Part shown: positions 24,801-34,699 of the stretch, one piece after another
How positions within the stretch are numbered: position 1 is the stretch's first letter
Layout of the letters: each line of letters opens with the position of its first letter
IMG/VR virus record: IMGVR_UViG_3300043773_001842
Location: 1 to 42,230 of that record
Length of the DNA: 42,230 nt
Reading direction: 5' to 3' (one strand)
Source: a virus
Notes under the pieces: model-generated
What the model saw: the letters and a program-made list of their open reading frames with translations, nothing else
Told to the model about the DNA's origin: nothing
The model's database searches: none
Program-made: the position numbers and the translations under genes

Positions 24801-24803
24801 GAC

Positions 24804-25592
24804 TTATTTCGGAGGATCGTGCCAGGTGGCTTGGCCACCAAATGGATTCGGACGTGGGCTCGTGCCGTAACCTGAGGACTTGGGCATCTCCTTCTGGGAC
24901 GTCGGGAAAGCGTAATCCCAGATGGTGGTCTGATTGGTCGGGACCTCGCCGTCACCCGCGGAGTCGGGTGGCTGGGGGTTGTCCTGTCCACCGGCGTGAC
25001 CGTGCTGAAGGTCGATGTGGCGGACCCAAATGTATTGGCCTCGACGTTTGAGGACCACACAGAGCCAGTCGGAGTTCATCGGTCCGTTCAGCTCTACGGC
25101 CATTAAGCCCACGTTTTCCTTCGTCGCTGGTGGAAACTCCCCACTTGCGTAGCACGGGAGACGAACCATTGTGCCAGTGTTTGGTTGCTCGGTCTTTTCG
25201 GTGAGAGTCTTCTCGTCCCAAATGACATCACGAACGACACCGTATTGGTACTGACCGTCGGTCATGTCAATGGTGACCCTCTTTCCGACCAATCTCTTGG
25301 GCTGCTTGCCCTTGAATGCTGGACTGAAGTCCACCCATTGACTTTGAGTGTCCTTCCCCTGACGTTTACCGAACTCGTTTGAACCCTCAACCTGGGGTTT
25401 CTTTGTGTTCATGTCGTCGAAGATGACCTTGACACGTCCACGTTCCTCAGGATCATTCACACTGACGATGGTAGCACGAACTGAACCCTTGGGTCCACCT
25501 GCAATCGCATCGATGGCATCACGTTGGGTGGAGTAGTGAGCAAGCGCGAGAAGAAGGGGGTTTGTTTCAAGGCGTGGCTCAAACTGGTTCAT
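24804..25592 (-). CDS. OB-fold baseplate hub/spike-like protein
   Basis: Residues about 38-130 show the gp5/gpV-type OB pattern: VRATIVSVNDPEERGRVKVIF, then QWVDFSPAF, then GKRVTIDMTDGQYQYGVVRDV. In contractile-tail phages this fold is found in the central hub or spike that caps the tube. No lysozyme catalytic motif and no long beta-helix follow; residues 195-262 are Pro/Gly-rich and probably disordered. At 262 residues it is shorter than T4 gp5 (575). A purine-rich AGGAAAAACTAAAG precedes the ATG, weakly Shine-Dalgarno-like. Assignment rests on motif and on its location in the baseplate block. Confidence 0.5.
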   Translation of the reverse strand: MNQFEPRLETNPLLLALAHYSTQRDAIDAIAGGPKGSVRATIVSVNDPEERGRVKVIFDDMNTKKPQVEGSNEFGKRQGKDTQSQWVDFSPAFKGKQPKRLVGKRVTIDMTDGQYQYGVVRDVIWDEKTLTEKTEQPNTGTMVRLPCYASGEFPPATKENVGLMAVELNGPMNSDWLCVVLKRRGQYIWVRHIDLQHGHAGGQDNPQPPDSAGDGEVPTNQTTIWDYAFPTSQKEMPKSSGYGTSPRPNPFGGQATWHDPPK

Positions 25593-25594
25593 CT

Positions 25595-26080
25595 TTAGTT
25601 TTTCCTACGACGATGGTCGGTGCGAAGGTGAACGTGGTTTGGCCTAAAGCGGAGTTGTTTCTGCTCCACAGGCACGGAAACTGTTGGGACGGGCGTGATG
25701 ACTGGCGTTGGTTCGAAGAAGTCTTGTTCCCCAAGGTTGGAAAAAGCGTCTTCCGCCATCACCTCGAGGAACTGAGCAACTTCCTCACGTTCTGCCGCCT
25801 CAATTTCGGCCAATCTTTTCATGCCTTCCGCGTTGTGCTCCATTAGCCCGTCGAGGGCTTGCATGGCGGCCGCTTCACGTTCGGCGGCTTCTTCGAGCAT
25901 CTCCTCGTGAGTTGGCTCTGGGGCTTCGGCACCAACCTTGCGAGCGATGTCGATAGTATTGTCTATTTGACTCTTCTCCCAGTCGTGGAATTTTTTGGCG
26001 TCTTCCTGTGTTGTCCCGACTTCCACTGTTTCAAGTGCGGGCTTGGGAGCTGTTGGTTTTCGGGGGCGGCGAGTAGACAT
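25595..26080 (-). CDS. Acidic helical hypothetical protein (161 aa)
   Basis: A basic N-terminus (MSTRRPRKPTAPKP), then a long Glu/Ala-rich helix predicted to form a coiled coil (about 55-105; EEMLEEAAEREAAAMQALDG, KRLAEIEAAEREEVAQFLEV), a Pro-rich linker, and a very basic end (HLRTDHRRRKN). No family is recognised. The gene starts one base after the TGA of the upstream 1129-residue gene and ends two bases before the hub-like start, so it is co-translated with baseplate proteins. It could be an assembly factor or chaperone rather than a virion part. Confidence 0.6.
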   Translation of the reverse strand: MSTRRPRKPTAPKPALETVEVGTTQEDAKKFHDWEKSQIDNTIDIARKVGAEAPEPTHEEMLEEAAEREAAAMQALDGLMEHNAEGMKRLAEIEAAEREEVAQFLEVMAEDAFSNLGEQDFFEPTPVITPVPTVSVPVEQKQLRFRPNHVHLRTDHRRRKN

Positions 26081-26081
26081 T

Positions 26082-29000
26082 TCAGTTCAGCATGTAGAGT
26101 GTTTGGTCCTTCACGAGCGGCTCACGCCAAGCGACGTCTTTCTGCTGGTCAAAGAAGCCGTCCTCCGCTGCGGCAAGATCCGCGGCGAAGTAGGCGTAGT
26201 TTACCTTGCAGTTGTTAGGGTCCTCGGCGAAAGTTTCGGGAGCTTCTGGACAGAGCGGAGCATACTTATAGATGCTCGCGTCCCACACAGGTGCGGGCAC
26301 TGTTATAGCTGATCTTACCCGGAGGTCTTTGTTGACGAAGCCGCTGAGCGGACGATTTCCTGTAGGCTCGACGTATATTCCCTCCCAATCGCCGTTAATT
26401 GCCGCTTTGCGGAAGTGGAGGGGCTGGTAATCCTCAAGGTTCGCCTCCAGCCACTCGTCGTAGATCGCTTCGGGAATATAGTCAAACTCGGCAAGAAAGT
26501 ACTCGCCGTCCTCTGAAGTTGGTTGAGCAAAGTACTCGCTGAGATTGTAGAAACCCAGCACGTCGGAGAAGAGGTAAGGCTCACTGTAGAGAAGGGTGCC
26601 CACTGCGGGATTTCTTCCGTAGAAGAACACTTCCTCGTAAATCTGGGGCTCCTCCACCAGGTTTGGGCAGCGCATGGGTTTGAGAGACCCGTTGGTGCCA
26701 GCGTAGGTGAAGTTTTGAACGGCAAGTTTTGCCTTCTTCCACGCTTCGTTCCCCCTGCCGTACTCGGAAGGCAGGCGGATGAAGGAACGGTCCCAATTCT
26801 CGTCACCAGGACCACGGTTGAGGTCAGCAACGAGTGGATTTTGGTAGATGTCCTCGTCGAGTGTCTGTTCGGTGGCCACTTCGAGAGACTTCGTTTTCCA
26901 CGGACGCAAGGTGGAGCTGGCGTTCTGCACAGCGGGAGCAAGGAAGAACCTCGCCTCAGAGAACACGAGGTCCGTGATGGAAACTGGAGGGAAGTCCTCG
27001 GAGGCTGGACCAACCCACAGTGGAGGGAAGGCTTGAACCCCGGCGTCTGTGAGCGCTTCATACTTAAACCTGTAGGCACACAGGAAGGGCTCAATGAAGT
27101 AGGAGATTCGGAAGTCGTTGGTCTCATACTCTTCAGTTGGTGTGAGGCGCACGAAGTCGTTTCCAACGTAGATGGTCACCGAGTCGAAAGCGGGAAGCGG
27201 GTTAGGAGACTGGGAGAACTCCCAACCGACGTCTGTCCCCCCACCAGAAAGGTCCCAGTTGGTCTCCACCCACGCGTCCACACCGTTTGGCGACTCGAAG
27301 AACATGGCCACACCCGGTGTCACAGGGTCCTGCCACAGGTCGCCGTTGTCCAACGCGCACGAGCCAGTGCTCAAAATGGGCTTCAGTGGGAAGAAGTCGC
27401 AGTTTGGTGTGCCAATTTGACACGGGGAGACTGGGTAGTCCACCTCAACCCAAACTGGGTTCCTGTCGCGATCGATGTAGAGAGTGGCGAACGCTCCGGT
27501 CTCGTTGTTCCAATAGTAGTCAGCGACTTGAGCATTCGTCGGTGGCTGGTCAGCGATGAACGCTTTCTTTCCAGTGACGTCACTGAGAAGCTTGTCGTAG
27601 CTGATGAGTGTGTCAAGTGGTTCGAGGTAAAGCGCTTCGCGCTCGTCGAAACCGTGCACGTCGAGTGCGTCGAACACGAAGTCGAGCGGACGAGCTCCAC
27701 CCTTGTTGCCCCAAACACCAATGAAGTTGTTAAGTGGACCGCGTTCGTTGTAGGGAACGGAGGTTACTTCCTCACGACGCCCAACAAAGTCTTCGCTGAC
27801 ATCAATGACTTGGTCGTTCGCTTGGAACGAGGAGGAGATGGTGATGGCTGGAACGTACACCTGACCGTCAACTGTGGTGGCAGTGTAGGTGATGTAGAGA
27901 TAGTCACCTAAAACTTCCCACGAGACGTTGTAGTTTGACGATGAGTAAAGGTTAGGAACAGCAACTCCATCGACGTTGACTGACAGATATGAGCCGTATG
28001 TTGGGGTGAAGACACTACTTTCGAGGTCCTCGCCGAAGAACTCAATCGCGTACCAGTCGGGTTCTGTTACGTTGGGATAGTTGACGTAGAAGCCCTCATC
28101 GTTCAGAGAGCAGTTGAAGAAGACGAAACCCTCACTTGTGACCCCATCTGGGTAGTGAATGAAGAAGTTATCTGGGTCAAAGTACCACAGTCCCTGAACA
28201 CTCTGAAAGTCAGGATCGATGTAAACGAACCCGTCGGTGAACGACGTTGGGAAGATGTAATAGAAGTCAGGTTCGTACGGTTGTGCGTCCCAAATGAACG
28301 TGCTCCCCGTTGGCGACCGCCAAATTGTGCCTGGAACCAGGTCGTAGGTGTAAGGCGGCGGAGCAAACTCCCCTTGCAGAGTTGTGACACCAACTGCGGA
28401 GCCAAGCTCAATCTGGTTTTCGTTGAAGAAGCCGTACAGAACGTTGTTACTTTGGTCGAACCACAGCGGGTTGTCACCAACTGGTGTACTACTTCCCAAG
28501 TGCAGGAACGTTCCCAGACTGAAGTTCAGACCGGAAACATTATACGATTTTTTGATCGAGTAGACGTCAAGAACTGGGTTGAAGCCCTGCCCGCCTTTCC
28601 CCCAGTCGGAAGGGTCAGTCCACGCAATGACTTGAACGGATTTTGAAGCGAGGGACTTCTTCCCCAGCGCCGTGTAACCCCAAACGAGTTGAATGTTGTT
28701 GCCGACCGCCTCTGGCGGAACATAGAGTTGCCACAGTCCCTTCGACTGTATCCACTGACTGTCTATCCACGGGGTTAGGTTTTTGTCGTTGACTGAGAGG
28801 TAAACAGCTCGGTCAAAGTAGTAATATGAGCCGCCGTAGAACTGCAGGTTGACGTAGTCAAGTACGAGGTCGTCTTGACTGAAGGGACTGACAATGAGTT
28901 CGTAGTAGTTGTAAAACTGTGTCTCCTTTGTCAAGACTCCTGTTGAACAACGGAAGTCAGCGTCGCCGCTGGCGAGAGGTTCTGGTCTGTAGAAGGGAAA

Positions 29001-29471
29001 CGGTCGGTTTTCGGGACAGTCCACCTTGATGACTGCACCAGCCTCGAGCAGGGCCAAAATCTCCGCCGAGATTGAACCAATGTTCAGTTCGAGGTAGTCT
29101 TCACCGTAGACAAGGTCGTAGATATACGCTTGCTGATCGCCAATGATCACACGCTGACCGATGGCAATATTGGGCTTCTTCTCAGTGATCAGCGCTGGCT
29201 TCCACGTCTGAACCTCCTTCAGTCTCAGGAGAGTGTAGCCATTGTAGACACCAAACGTCCCGCCAAGAAGGGCTCTCTTCTCCCCAACCGTCGTGGGAAA
29301 GTCGGTCCAATAACTCGGTCCAGACCAGCCCAGCATCTGGGCAACGAAGTTGAGTTGGACGTTAACGCGTTCCGTCGCCTGAGTGATCTGTGTCAGCTGT
29401 TCGGCCGACACCACAGACGGCAGCTCGTTCCGAAGCTCAAACTGCGTTGGATTGAAGACGGGTTTGGCCAT
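26082..29471 (-). CDS. Large aromatic-rich structural protein (1129 aa)
   Basis: Not recognised. Residues 1-55 look helical (LPSVVSAEQLTQITQATERVN); the rest is beta-rich and unusually loaded with Tyr, Phe, Trp, Asp and Pro (YGGSYYYFDRAVYLSV, WDAQPYEPDFYYIFP, VQGLWYFDPDNFFIHYPDG). There is no signal peptide, transmembrane helix or catalytic motif. It lies between the 310-residue gene (1-base overlap, TAATG) and the coiled-coil gene, within the baseplate block. Size and position would suit a baseplate wedge or peripheral baseplate protein, analogous to the big wedge subunits of T4, but there is no sequence evidence for homology. Confidence 0.6.
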   Translation of the reverse strand: MAKPVFNPTQFELRNELPSVVSAEQLTQITQATERVNVQLNFVAQMLGWSGPSYWTDFPTTVGEKRALLGGTFGVYNGYTLLRLKEVQTWKPALITEKKPNIAIGQRVIIGDQQAYIYDLVYGEDYLELNIGSISAEILALLEAGAVIKVDCPENRPFPFYRPEPLASGDADFRCSTGVLTKETQFYNYYELIVSPFSQDDLVLDYVNLQFYGGSYYYFDRAVYLSVNDKNLTPWIDSQWIQSKGLWQLYVPPEAVGNNIQLVWGYTALGKKSLASKSVQVIAWTDPSDWGKGGQGFNPVLDVYSIKKSYNVSGLNFSLGTFLHLGSSTPVGDNPLWFDQSNNVLYGFFNENQIELGSAVGVTTLQGEFAPPPYTYDLVPGTIWRSPTGSTFIWDAQPYEPDFYYIFPTSFTDGFVYIDPDFQSVQGLWYFDPDNFFIHYPDGVTSEGFVFFNCSLNDEGFYVNYPNVTEPDWYAIEFFGEDLESSVFTPTYGSYLSVNVDGVAVPNLYSSSNYNVSWEVLGDYLYITYTATTVDGQVYVPAITISSSFQANDQVIDVSEDFVGRREEVTSVPYNERGPLNNFIGVWGNKGGARPLDFVFDALDVHGFDEREALYLEPLDTLISYDKLLSDVTGKKAFIADQPPTNAQVADYYWNNETGAFATLYIDRDRNPVWVEVDYPVSPCQIGTPNCDFFPLKPILSTGSCALDNGDLWQDPVTPGVAMFFESPNGVDAWVETNWDLSGGGTDVGWEFSQSPNPLPAFDSVTIYVGNDFVRLTPTEEYETNDFRISYFIEPFLCAYRFKYEALTDAGVQAFPPLWVGPASEDFPPVSITDLVFSEARFFLAPAVQNASSTLRPWKTKSLEVATEQTLDEDIYQNPLVADLNRGPGDENWDRSFIRLPSEYGRGNEAWKKAKLAVQNFTYAGTNGSLKPMRCPNLVEEPQIYEEVFFYGRNPAVGTLLYSEPYLFSDVLGFYNLSEYFAQPTSEDGEYFLAEFDYIPEAIYDEWLEANLEDYQPLHFRKAAINGDWEGIYVEPTGNRPLSGFVNKDLRVRSAITVPAPVWDASIYKYAPLCPEAPETFAEDPNNCKVNYAYFAADLAAAEDGFFDQQKDVAWREPLVKDQTLYMLN

Positions 29472-30403
29472 TAAATCGAGTTGTAAACGAACGACTTTTC
29501 AGCCGTACACTGAAGTTGGGCGTCTGCTGGGAAACCGAGCTGAGCGAAAGGGCTAAGATCTCCGGTTGGGCTTGCAACTCCCGGAAACTGCCACGGAACA
29601 ACACCGTCGGCGAAGAAGTTGTTTCCAAAGAGCCACAACTGCACTCTTCCTCTCCAGTTTGGGTACTGGTCCAACCAGCCACCGCAGGTGTCCCAGCCGT
29701 TTTGTGTTCCCGCCGAAATGACGTTGTTCAGGATGGACTCAGGTTGTGTGGGGAACGGCGGAAAGAACGGGCTCTTGGTGTTGTTGAAAGGGATGCCAAA
29801 CTGACTGAAGGAGTAATAGAAGGGTGGCTCCCAAACGAAAGGAATTCCTTCAGACTCGCGGTCAGGCAGCCATGCGTAGTTCACCCACATGTAGAAGTCT
29901 CCACCGCTCCACAGTCCGGGCGGAATCACCATCGGTGAGATGCCAGGTCCTGAGTAGAGAGCCACTTGAGGTGCAACGTTACCTGGACAAATCGCTGTGT
30001 CAGGAACTACGTCTATATTGTCCCACCCTTGAGACCTCAAGTTAGGGTTCGAGAGGTACCAATTGAAAGTGGTGTTGTAGATATCGAAGTCATCACCTAT
30101 TTTCAGGTCAACCGCATTGCCGTAGAGGTCCTGAATGGACCCGATCATGCGTTTGACTCCAAGTCTTCCGTACGCGAACGGACTTATTTGAATGGTGTAG
30201 GTTAACTGAGTCGGGAGTTCTTGGATTGGAGCCACTGCCATCTCGGCGGGCACTCGCGGCCGGTCAATACTGCGGGAGTAGAAAACAAGTTTGAAGTCGT
30301 CAGTAACGATGACCGGGGCGTCGAACTGCTGGACAATGGTCATCACCTGTGGCCAGGTTCCCGTCTGGGGCGCAGTTACATTTGAGGAGACGAGTGTAGC
30401 CAT
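29471..30403 (-). CDS. Hypothetical baseplate-block structural protein (310 aa)
   Basis: Not recognised. It starts MATLVSSNVTAPQTGTWPQ and has beta-type stretches (VIVTDDFKLVFYSRSIDRP) and many Trp/Phe/Pro/Asn residues (FVWEPPFYYSFSQFGIPFNN). Its composition is like that of the 1129- and 482-residue neighbours, suggesting the three are parts of one structure. It overlaps the 1129-residue gene by one base and follows the 482-residue gene by 7 bases. Confidence 0.58.
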   Translation of the reverse strand: MATLVSSNVTAPQTGTWPQVMTIVQQFDAPVIVTDDFKLVFYSRSIDRPRVPAEMAVAPIQELPTQLTYTIQISPFAYGRLGVKRMIGSIQDLYGNAVDLKIGDDFDIYNTTFNWYLSNPNLRSQGWDNIDVVPDTAICPGNVAPQVALYSGPGISPMVIPPGLWSGGDFYMWVNYAWLPDRESEGIPFVWEPPFYYSFSQFGIPFNNTKSPFFPPFPTQPESILNNVISAGTQNGWDTCGGWLDQYPNWRGRVQLWLFGNNFFADGVVPWQFPGVASPTGDLSPFAQLGFPADAQLQCTAEKSFVYNSI

Positions 30404-30410
30404 GGGGGAG

Positions 30411-31859
30411 TTAAGTGATCGTGACAGTGACGTTTATGAGTTGAGCCGGTGTAGCAGGGGGAAATATGGAAACAGATGCGCCGATGAGGAGAGTTTCAGT
30501 GGGGGTTTCCGGTGGTGGAGTGTACGGTGGTGGTGAGGGGTCCACATCTATGCCGTAAAGTTCCAGTCCCGTGTAAGACTGCTTGAGTAGAGTCTGCGGC
30601 GCCATAAATCCCGGCGCGTAAGTGCTAACATCCTCCCAGAGACGGATAAGTTGTGAGTCCCAGTACTGTGTCAACCAGTCGGCTACAGGCTCGTAGTCAC
30701 GGTTGATGATTTCTCGGACGTCATCCTTGAAAAGTTCCCCGTTCGGCTTGTAGGGGATCTGGTAGTTGTCGACACTGATAATGGCGAGCCTGCAGAGTGA
30801 CTCGTCCTCCGGTATCAAGTTTGTGGGGTAGATTGCCAGTTGTGCACGAGCACGTGGAGTGGAGGGTTTCGCGAAAAGGTAAATTTGGCCGGACACCGTG
30901 AGTCGTGTCGCGCTCACTTTCTTCCCGTAGCCCCAGTCCAGTTTCCATTTGCTCTGTGGAAGCATGTCGGTCTGGAACAACCAGTAGTAACCCTCGTCGT
31001 CCTTCAGTGGTGCATTTGTCTGTACGAGATCCCACTCATTGGGAACACTTTGAGAGGCAATAAGGAATGAGCATGATGGCACGTTTTCAGTCAGAGTGGT
31101 TCTGACCTTGATCACGTCCAGTTTCCAGGGAACGCTCGAACTCCAGTTGACCCAACTTTGGACAGGTTGCTCGTAGTCTGGGAACCCGGGTTTCACACCC
31201 GCCTGTTCGCCCGGTGATCTGTTCACAAAGTCAATGAAGTTCTTCCACTCAAGGTCGTCCTCCGCGGTAGCAAACAAGTTGATGCCCGGGAAGGGCCACG
31301 GGTTGAACTCGTCCGCGCTGCGCTCGAAAGCCTCCGATGAGCTATCAAACACATCAAAGTCGAGACCCGCCAAACAGTAGTCCTCCACTTGGAATGGCAG
31401 AACTTCAGGCTCGTCGTCGTACAGAAGCTGGTAGCAGACAAGGTAGCGCCCGTCTTCCACTTCGAGCTCACGGAGGTCGACGAAAGTTTTCAGGACTGGT
31501 GTGGTTCCCTCCTCCCAGACAACTGCACCGTTCTCAATGAGAAGGACCTCCCTATTTTCAGACTGGTTGACGTAAAGAGACCCAGCACCAAATAAGTCGC
31601 CACCGCGTGGGATTCGAACGTAACCGCGCCCTCCCTGTTCAAAGAACTCGAACTGATACTGCTCCGAGGCGGCAGGAAGGCGGCGGTAAATGGGGCGTCC
31701 GCCAGGCGCCCACTGAGTTGGCTCGGGAAATAGTCCCTTCGAAGCTTTGTACTCCTCGGAGAGAACCTTCAGACGAATCGGGGTCAGCGATGTGTTAAGC
31801 TGTGGGTTGACGCCGACCACACCCTCGGAGTTTGGGACTGGAGTGAGATTCTGACTCAT
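30411..31859 (-). CDS. Hypothetical baseplate-block structural protein (482 aa)
   Basis: Not recognised. A mixed protein rich in Pro, Trp and Tyr, with an N-terminal MSQNLTPVPNSEGVVGVNPQ and a Pro-rich segment near 445-455 (DPSPPPYTPPPETPTE) before a short beta end (LINVTVTIT). The Pro tract could link a C-terminal beta domain. Its ATG overlaps the stop of the baseplate J-like gene by 4 bases, so the two are likely made in fixed ratio and function together in the wedge. No enzymatic motif is seen. Confidence 0.6.
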   Translation of the reverse strand: MSQNLTPVPNSEGVVGVNPQLNTSLTPIRLKVLSEEYKASKGLFPEPTQWAPGGRPIYRRLPAASEQYQFEFFEQGGRGYVRIPRGGDLFGAGSLYVNQSENREVLLIENGAVVWEEGTTPVLKTFVDLRELEVEDGRYLVCYQLLYDDEPEVLPFQVEDYCLAGLDFDVFDSSSEAFERSADEFNPWPFPGINLFATAEDDLEWKNFIDFVNRSPGEQAGVKPGFPDYEQPVQSWVNWSSSVPWKLDVIKVRTTLTENVPSCSFLIASQSVPNEWDLVQTNAPLKDDEGYYWLFQTDMLPQSKWKLDWGYGKKVSATRLTVSGQIYLFAKPSTPRARAQLAIYPTNLIPEDESLCRLAIISVDNYQIPYKPNGELFKDDVREIINRDYEPVADWLTQYWDSQLIRLWEDVSTYAPGFMAPQTLLKQSYTGLELYGIDVDPSPPPYTPPPETPTETLLIGASVSIFPPATPAQLINVTVTIT

Positions 31860-34693
31860 AACGCCAAAGTGCCGTTTCCGTAGGAGACCGGATCAAATAC
31901 TTCCTTGCCGCCTGTCGCGTACGACAGGGCTGGAACTTGAGTGCTGAACTGTGTGTTCTCCCACACAAACACTGTCTTCTGCCCAAGAGCATTCTTCGAA
32001 CGAAGAGTGATTTGGGCGACACCGAGTTTGAGGCCTGACGTGTCAGGTCCGTTGGGAGCCGCGATACGCTCTTCACAATCGTAGCGTGTGACAATGCGAA
32101 TGAGGTTTCCACTCAGCTCCTCAATTCGCGCCGTGTCAGTGACTTCCTCACCGTCCCAGTTGAACACGGGAGACCTCGCCGTGAAGTAGCTCGTCACGCG
32201 GTAGATGTTCTTCCCGTCCTCAGAAAGAATGAAGTCCTCGCTTGGACGTTGCACAGAGGAGAAAAACGGAATTGCGGTGCCGTAGGCCTCATTCGTGGGA
32301 ATGAGGATTCCGCCATTGACGTACACACCAGGTGTGAATGACGGACTGAAGTGTTGTGTCGCCATGTAGGAAACAACTGTCCCTTGCTGACGGAAGAGTG
32401 TCATGTCTCCAGGAGAGAAGACAAACATCGCCGACGGTGGACAGAGAACGGAGACACCCGTCACCGGGTTTGGCAGCAACTGCGCTTCAAGAGCGGCACG
32501 AAGCGCTGGGTTGGTGTCCACCCTCTCAACGTAACCGCGAGCTATCAACTCATTAGGGTTGGAACTGGTCGGAGTGAAGCCAGTGAGAGCGAAGTAGTAC
32601 TCAGCGGGTGACTTGGACGTCGCACGGTAGGTCAGAAGGGTCTGAGGTGCGAACCTGGGAATGTACTGGAACAGCGGCTGAGGTTGAGTACCGTCAACGG
32701 CGTTTACCACCTTGAGCAGACCCTTGTTCACAAGTTGTTCAAAACTCTCGTTCAAGGTTTCGCCCGCGGCGGGGAGAAACGTGAAAGTTTTGTTGACGTA
32801 GGCGTACTTTACGATGGCACCACGTGAGCGGTCGACGTAGTTGAAGTAGGGGTCAACAACCGGGTCCGGACCACTCGAAACAGCGGGAGTCTTAACCCAC
32901 GTTCCGCCCTCGTAAGTTCCTCCGCTCTTTAGCAGCGGGAGTGAAACCTGAAGGTTCGACACAAGACCACTGTTTTGCGCACCAGTAGCAGTGTTAGTGG
33001 AAGGGCCAAGAATGAAGTCGGCTGAGGCAACAAAGCAGTACCAGTTGACCTTGTAGTAGAGATTGTCGTTTCCAGGCGGTTCAAATATCAGTTTTTGGCA
33101 CGCCTCGCTGTTAGACAGGACCTGGTCCATCGCGACGACGTCCGGATCGTAGAAGCCTGTGCTCTGGTTGTTAGCATAGTATTCAGACCCAACAGACCAC
33201 GGTTTGAAGTCTTTTGGCGCGCTGAGAACACCATCAAGGATAAACTTTTCAGGTGAAAGTGCGGCGTTTGAGAACTGAAAGTTCCTCAAGACGACCAAGA
33301 TTGAATTCTCTACCTCAGGGTTTCGAAATACCTGACCCTGAGTGTACACGCCTGGCTGCCAGGAGCGGATCTTCTGCAGAGACAGATTTTTGTACAGAAC
33401 TTGGTCAACAGTCTCAGAGCTATACGGTGTGTAAGCCTCTTCCACTGGCCACGCCAATTCGGTGGTCACATCAGAAGGGTCACCAATGGTGAGTAGGTCG
33501 TTCACCGCAAAAGTGTTCTCCTGGGTCACAAAGTCAAGGACTTTATTGGTGAGCACCGTGGAGGGGTTCACAGCGAGAGGTGTGTTGTAGGCTCTCGACT
33601 CGATGATGTCAGGCTCAGAGTAACGCGTGTCAGTGGGGAATGTCTGAATCAGAGCAGAGTTGACATCAGCCACACTCGGGTCATAGCCCGAGGGAAACGT
33701 GTTTCCAGGTGTCAAAACCGTGAACAGGTCGTCGCGAATGCCCAGAGAGAAGTTCTTCAGGAACCCCGCATAGTCAGCGGTGGGATCATAAGACAGGTCG
33801 AGCTCATACTGAACTTGACTCAGCTCGATCGGGTAGACGTGACCCTCCATCTCCAGTGGCATGGAGAAGTCCACAACGTTCTGAGCGCGGCTGATCTGCT
33901 CGGACGTGGGCTCAGTGCCGTCGGGGTTGAGGAAGAAGAAGGAAATATGTCCGTTGGCCTGAATGTAGTCATTCAGCCAAATGTAGTTGTACTGTGCCGA
34001 ACGGTTGGGCAGCACCGCGGTGAAAGTCCCGGCTCCGAAGAGATCCTCGAAAAGATCCTGCCAATCCTGCGCGGAGACCGGATTGCGGCGGCGGATGAGT
34101 GTGAAGAAGCGCTCCTGAGTCTGGTCAAGAGACTCGACATCTGAACCACCAACGGCAGCGATGGGGTTGATGACACTCTCAACGACGACGTCCAGAGAGG
34201 TGGCGTCAGTGATGGTGTTCGGTGCCACGTTGTTGAACGTGCCCACCAGAACTGAGGAAGCCGGCACCTGACCAGTCGACTCGTTCGCACCGAAAACCAA
34301 GTCAGCAGTCGTGACAAACTCGATGGACTCACCATCAGTGAGGTTGGCGTTGGTCGAGAAGATGGTGCCGGCAGAGATCAGAGACTGAAATCCCTGGGGC
34401 TGAATTGTGACAGTCAGACGAGTGGTGGACGGCGTCCCAAGACGGCGCATCGCACCCAAAAACGGTCCGATCCACTCCAACAGAATGGACTGCGGGAGCT
34501 GATTCGCCCAGAAGAGAAACTCACCCTGAGCGAAAGCCTGACCCTCAAGGAGGGCCATCATCGGGTTGCCTGCGCTGAAGTCATTCAGCTTGGCATTCGA
34601 CGCATCGTAAACCCTCTGCGCAGCCGCGTTGACAAGCTGCGCCTCAGTCCGAGGATCAAGATCTACCGCGGGAAGCGGGGCGTAGCGAGGCAT
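31856..34693 (-). CDS. Baseplate J-like wedge protein
   Basis: This fits the baseplate J/gp47 (T4 gp6-like) pattern: an N-terminal helical part (AQLVNAAAQRVYDASN, SAGNPMMALLEGQAFAQGEFLFWANQ), a beta part with an early LISAGTIFSTN, and the family signature at about 175-207 (VINPIAAVGGSDVESLDQTQERF, then RRRNPVSAQDW). These proteins form the wedge ring that holds the fibres in contractile tails. At 945 residues it is much longer than Mu gp47 (about 360) or T4 gp6 (660); the C-terminal half (about 450-945) is additional and unrecognised. Downstream genes are coupled to it by overlap. Confidence 0.75.
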   Translation of the reverse strand: MPRYAPLPAVDLDPRTEAQLVNAAAQRVYDASNAKLNDFSAGNPMMALLEGQAFAQGEFLFWANQLPQSILLEWIGPFLGAMRRLGTPSTTRLTVTIQPQGFQSLISAGTIFSTNANLTDGESIEFVTTADLVFGANESTGQVPASSVLVGTFNNVAPNTITDATSLDVVVESVINPIAAVGGSDVESLDQTQERFFTLIRRRNPVSAQDWQDLFEDLFGAGTFTAVLPNRSAQYNYIWLNDYIQANGHISFFFLNPDGTEPTSEQISRAQNVVDFSMPLEMEGHVYPIELSQVQYELDLSYDPTADYAGFLKNFSLGIRDDLFTVLTPGNTFPSGYDPSVADVNSALIQTFPTDTRYSEPDIIESRAYNTPLAVNPSTVLTNKVLDFVTQENTFAVNDLLTIGDPSDVTTELAWPVEEAYTPYSSETVDQVLYKNLSLQKIRSWQPGVYTQGQVFRNPEVENSILVVLRNFQFSNAALSPEKFILDGVLSAPKDFKPWSVGSEYYANNQSTGFYDPDVVAMDQVLSNSEACQKLIFEPPGNDNLYYKVNWYCFVASADFILGPSTNTATGAQNSGLVSNLQVSLPLLKSGGTYEGGTWVKTPAVSSGPDPVVDPYFNYVDRSRGAIVKYAYVNKTFTFLPAAGETLNESFEQLVNKGLLKVVNAVDGTQPQPLFQYIPRFAPQTLLTYRATSKSPAEYYFALTGFTPTSSNPNELIARGYVERVDTNPALRAALEAQLLPNPVTGVSVLCPPSAMFVFSPGDMTLFRQQGTVVSYMATQHFSPSFTPGVYVNGGILIPTNEAYGTAIPFFSSVQRPSEDFILSEDGKNIYRVTSYFTARSPVFNWDGEEVTDTARIEELSGNLIRIVTRYDCEERIAAPNGPDTSGLKLGVAQITLRSKNALGQKTVFVWENTQFSTQVPALSYATGGKEVFDPVSYGNGTLAL

Positions 34694-34699
34694 GTGTTA

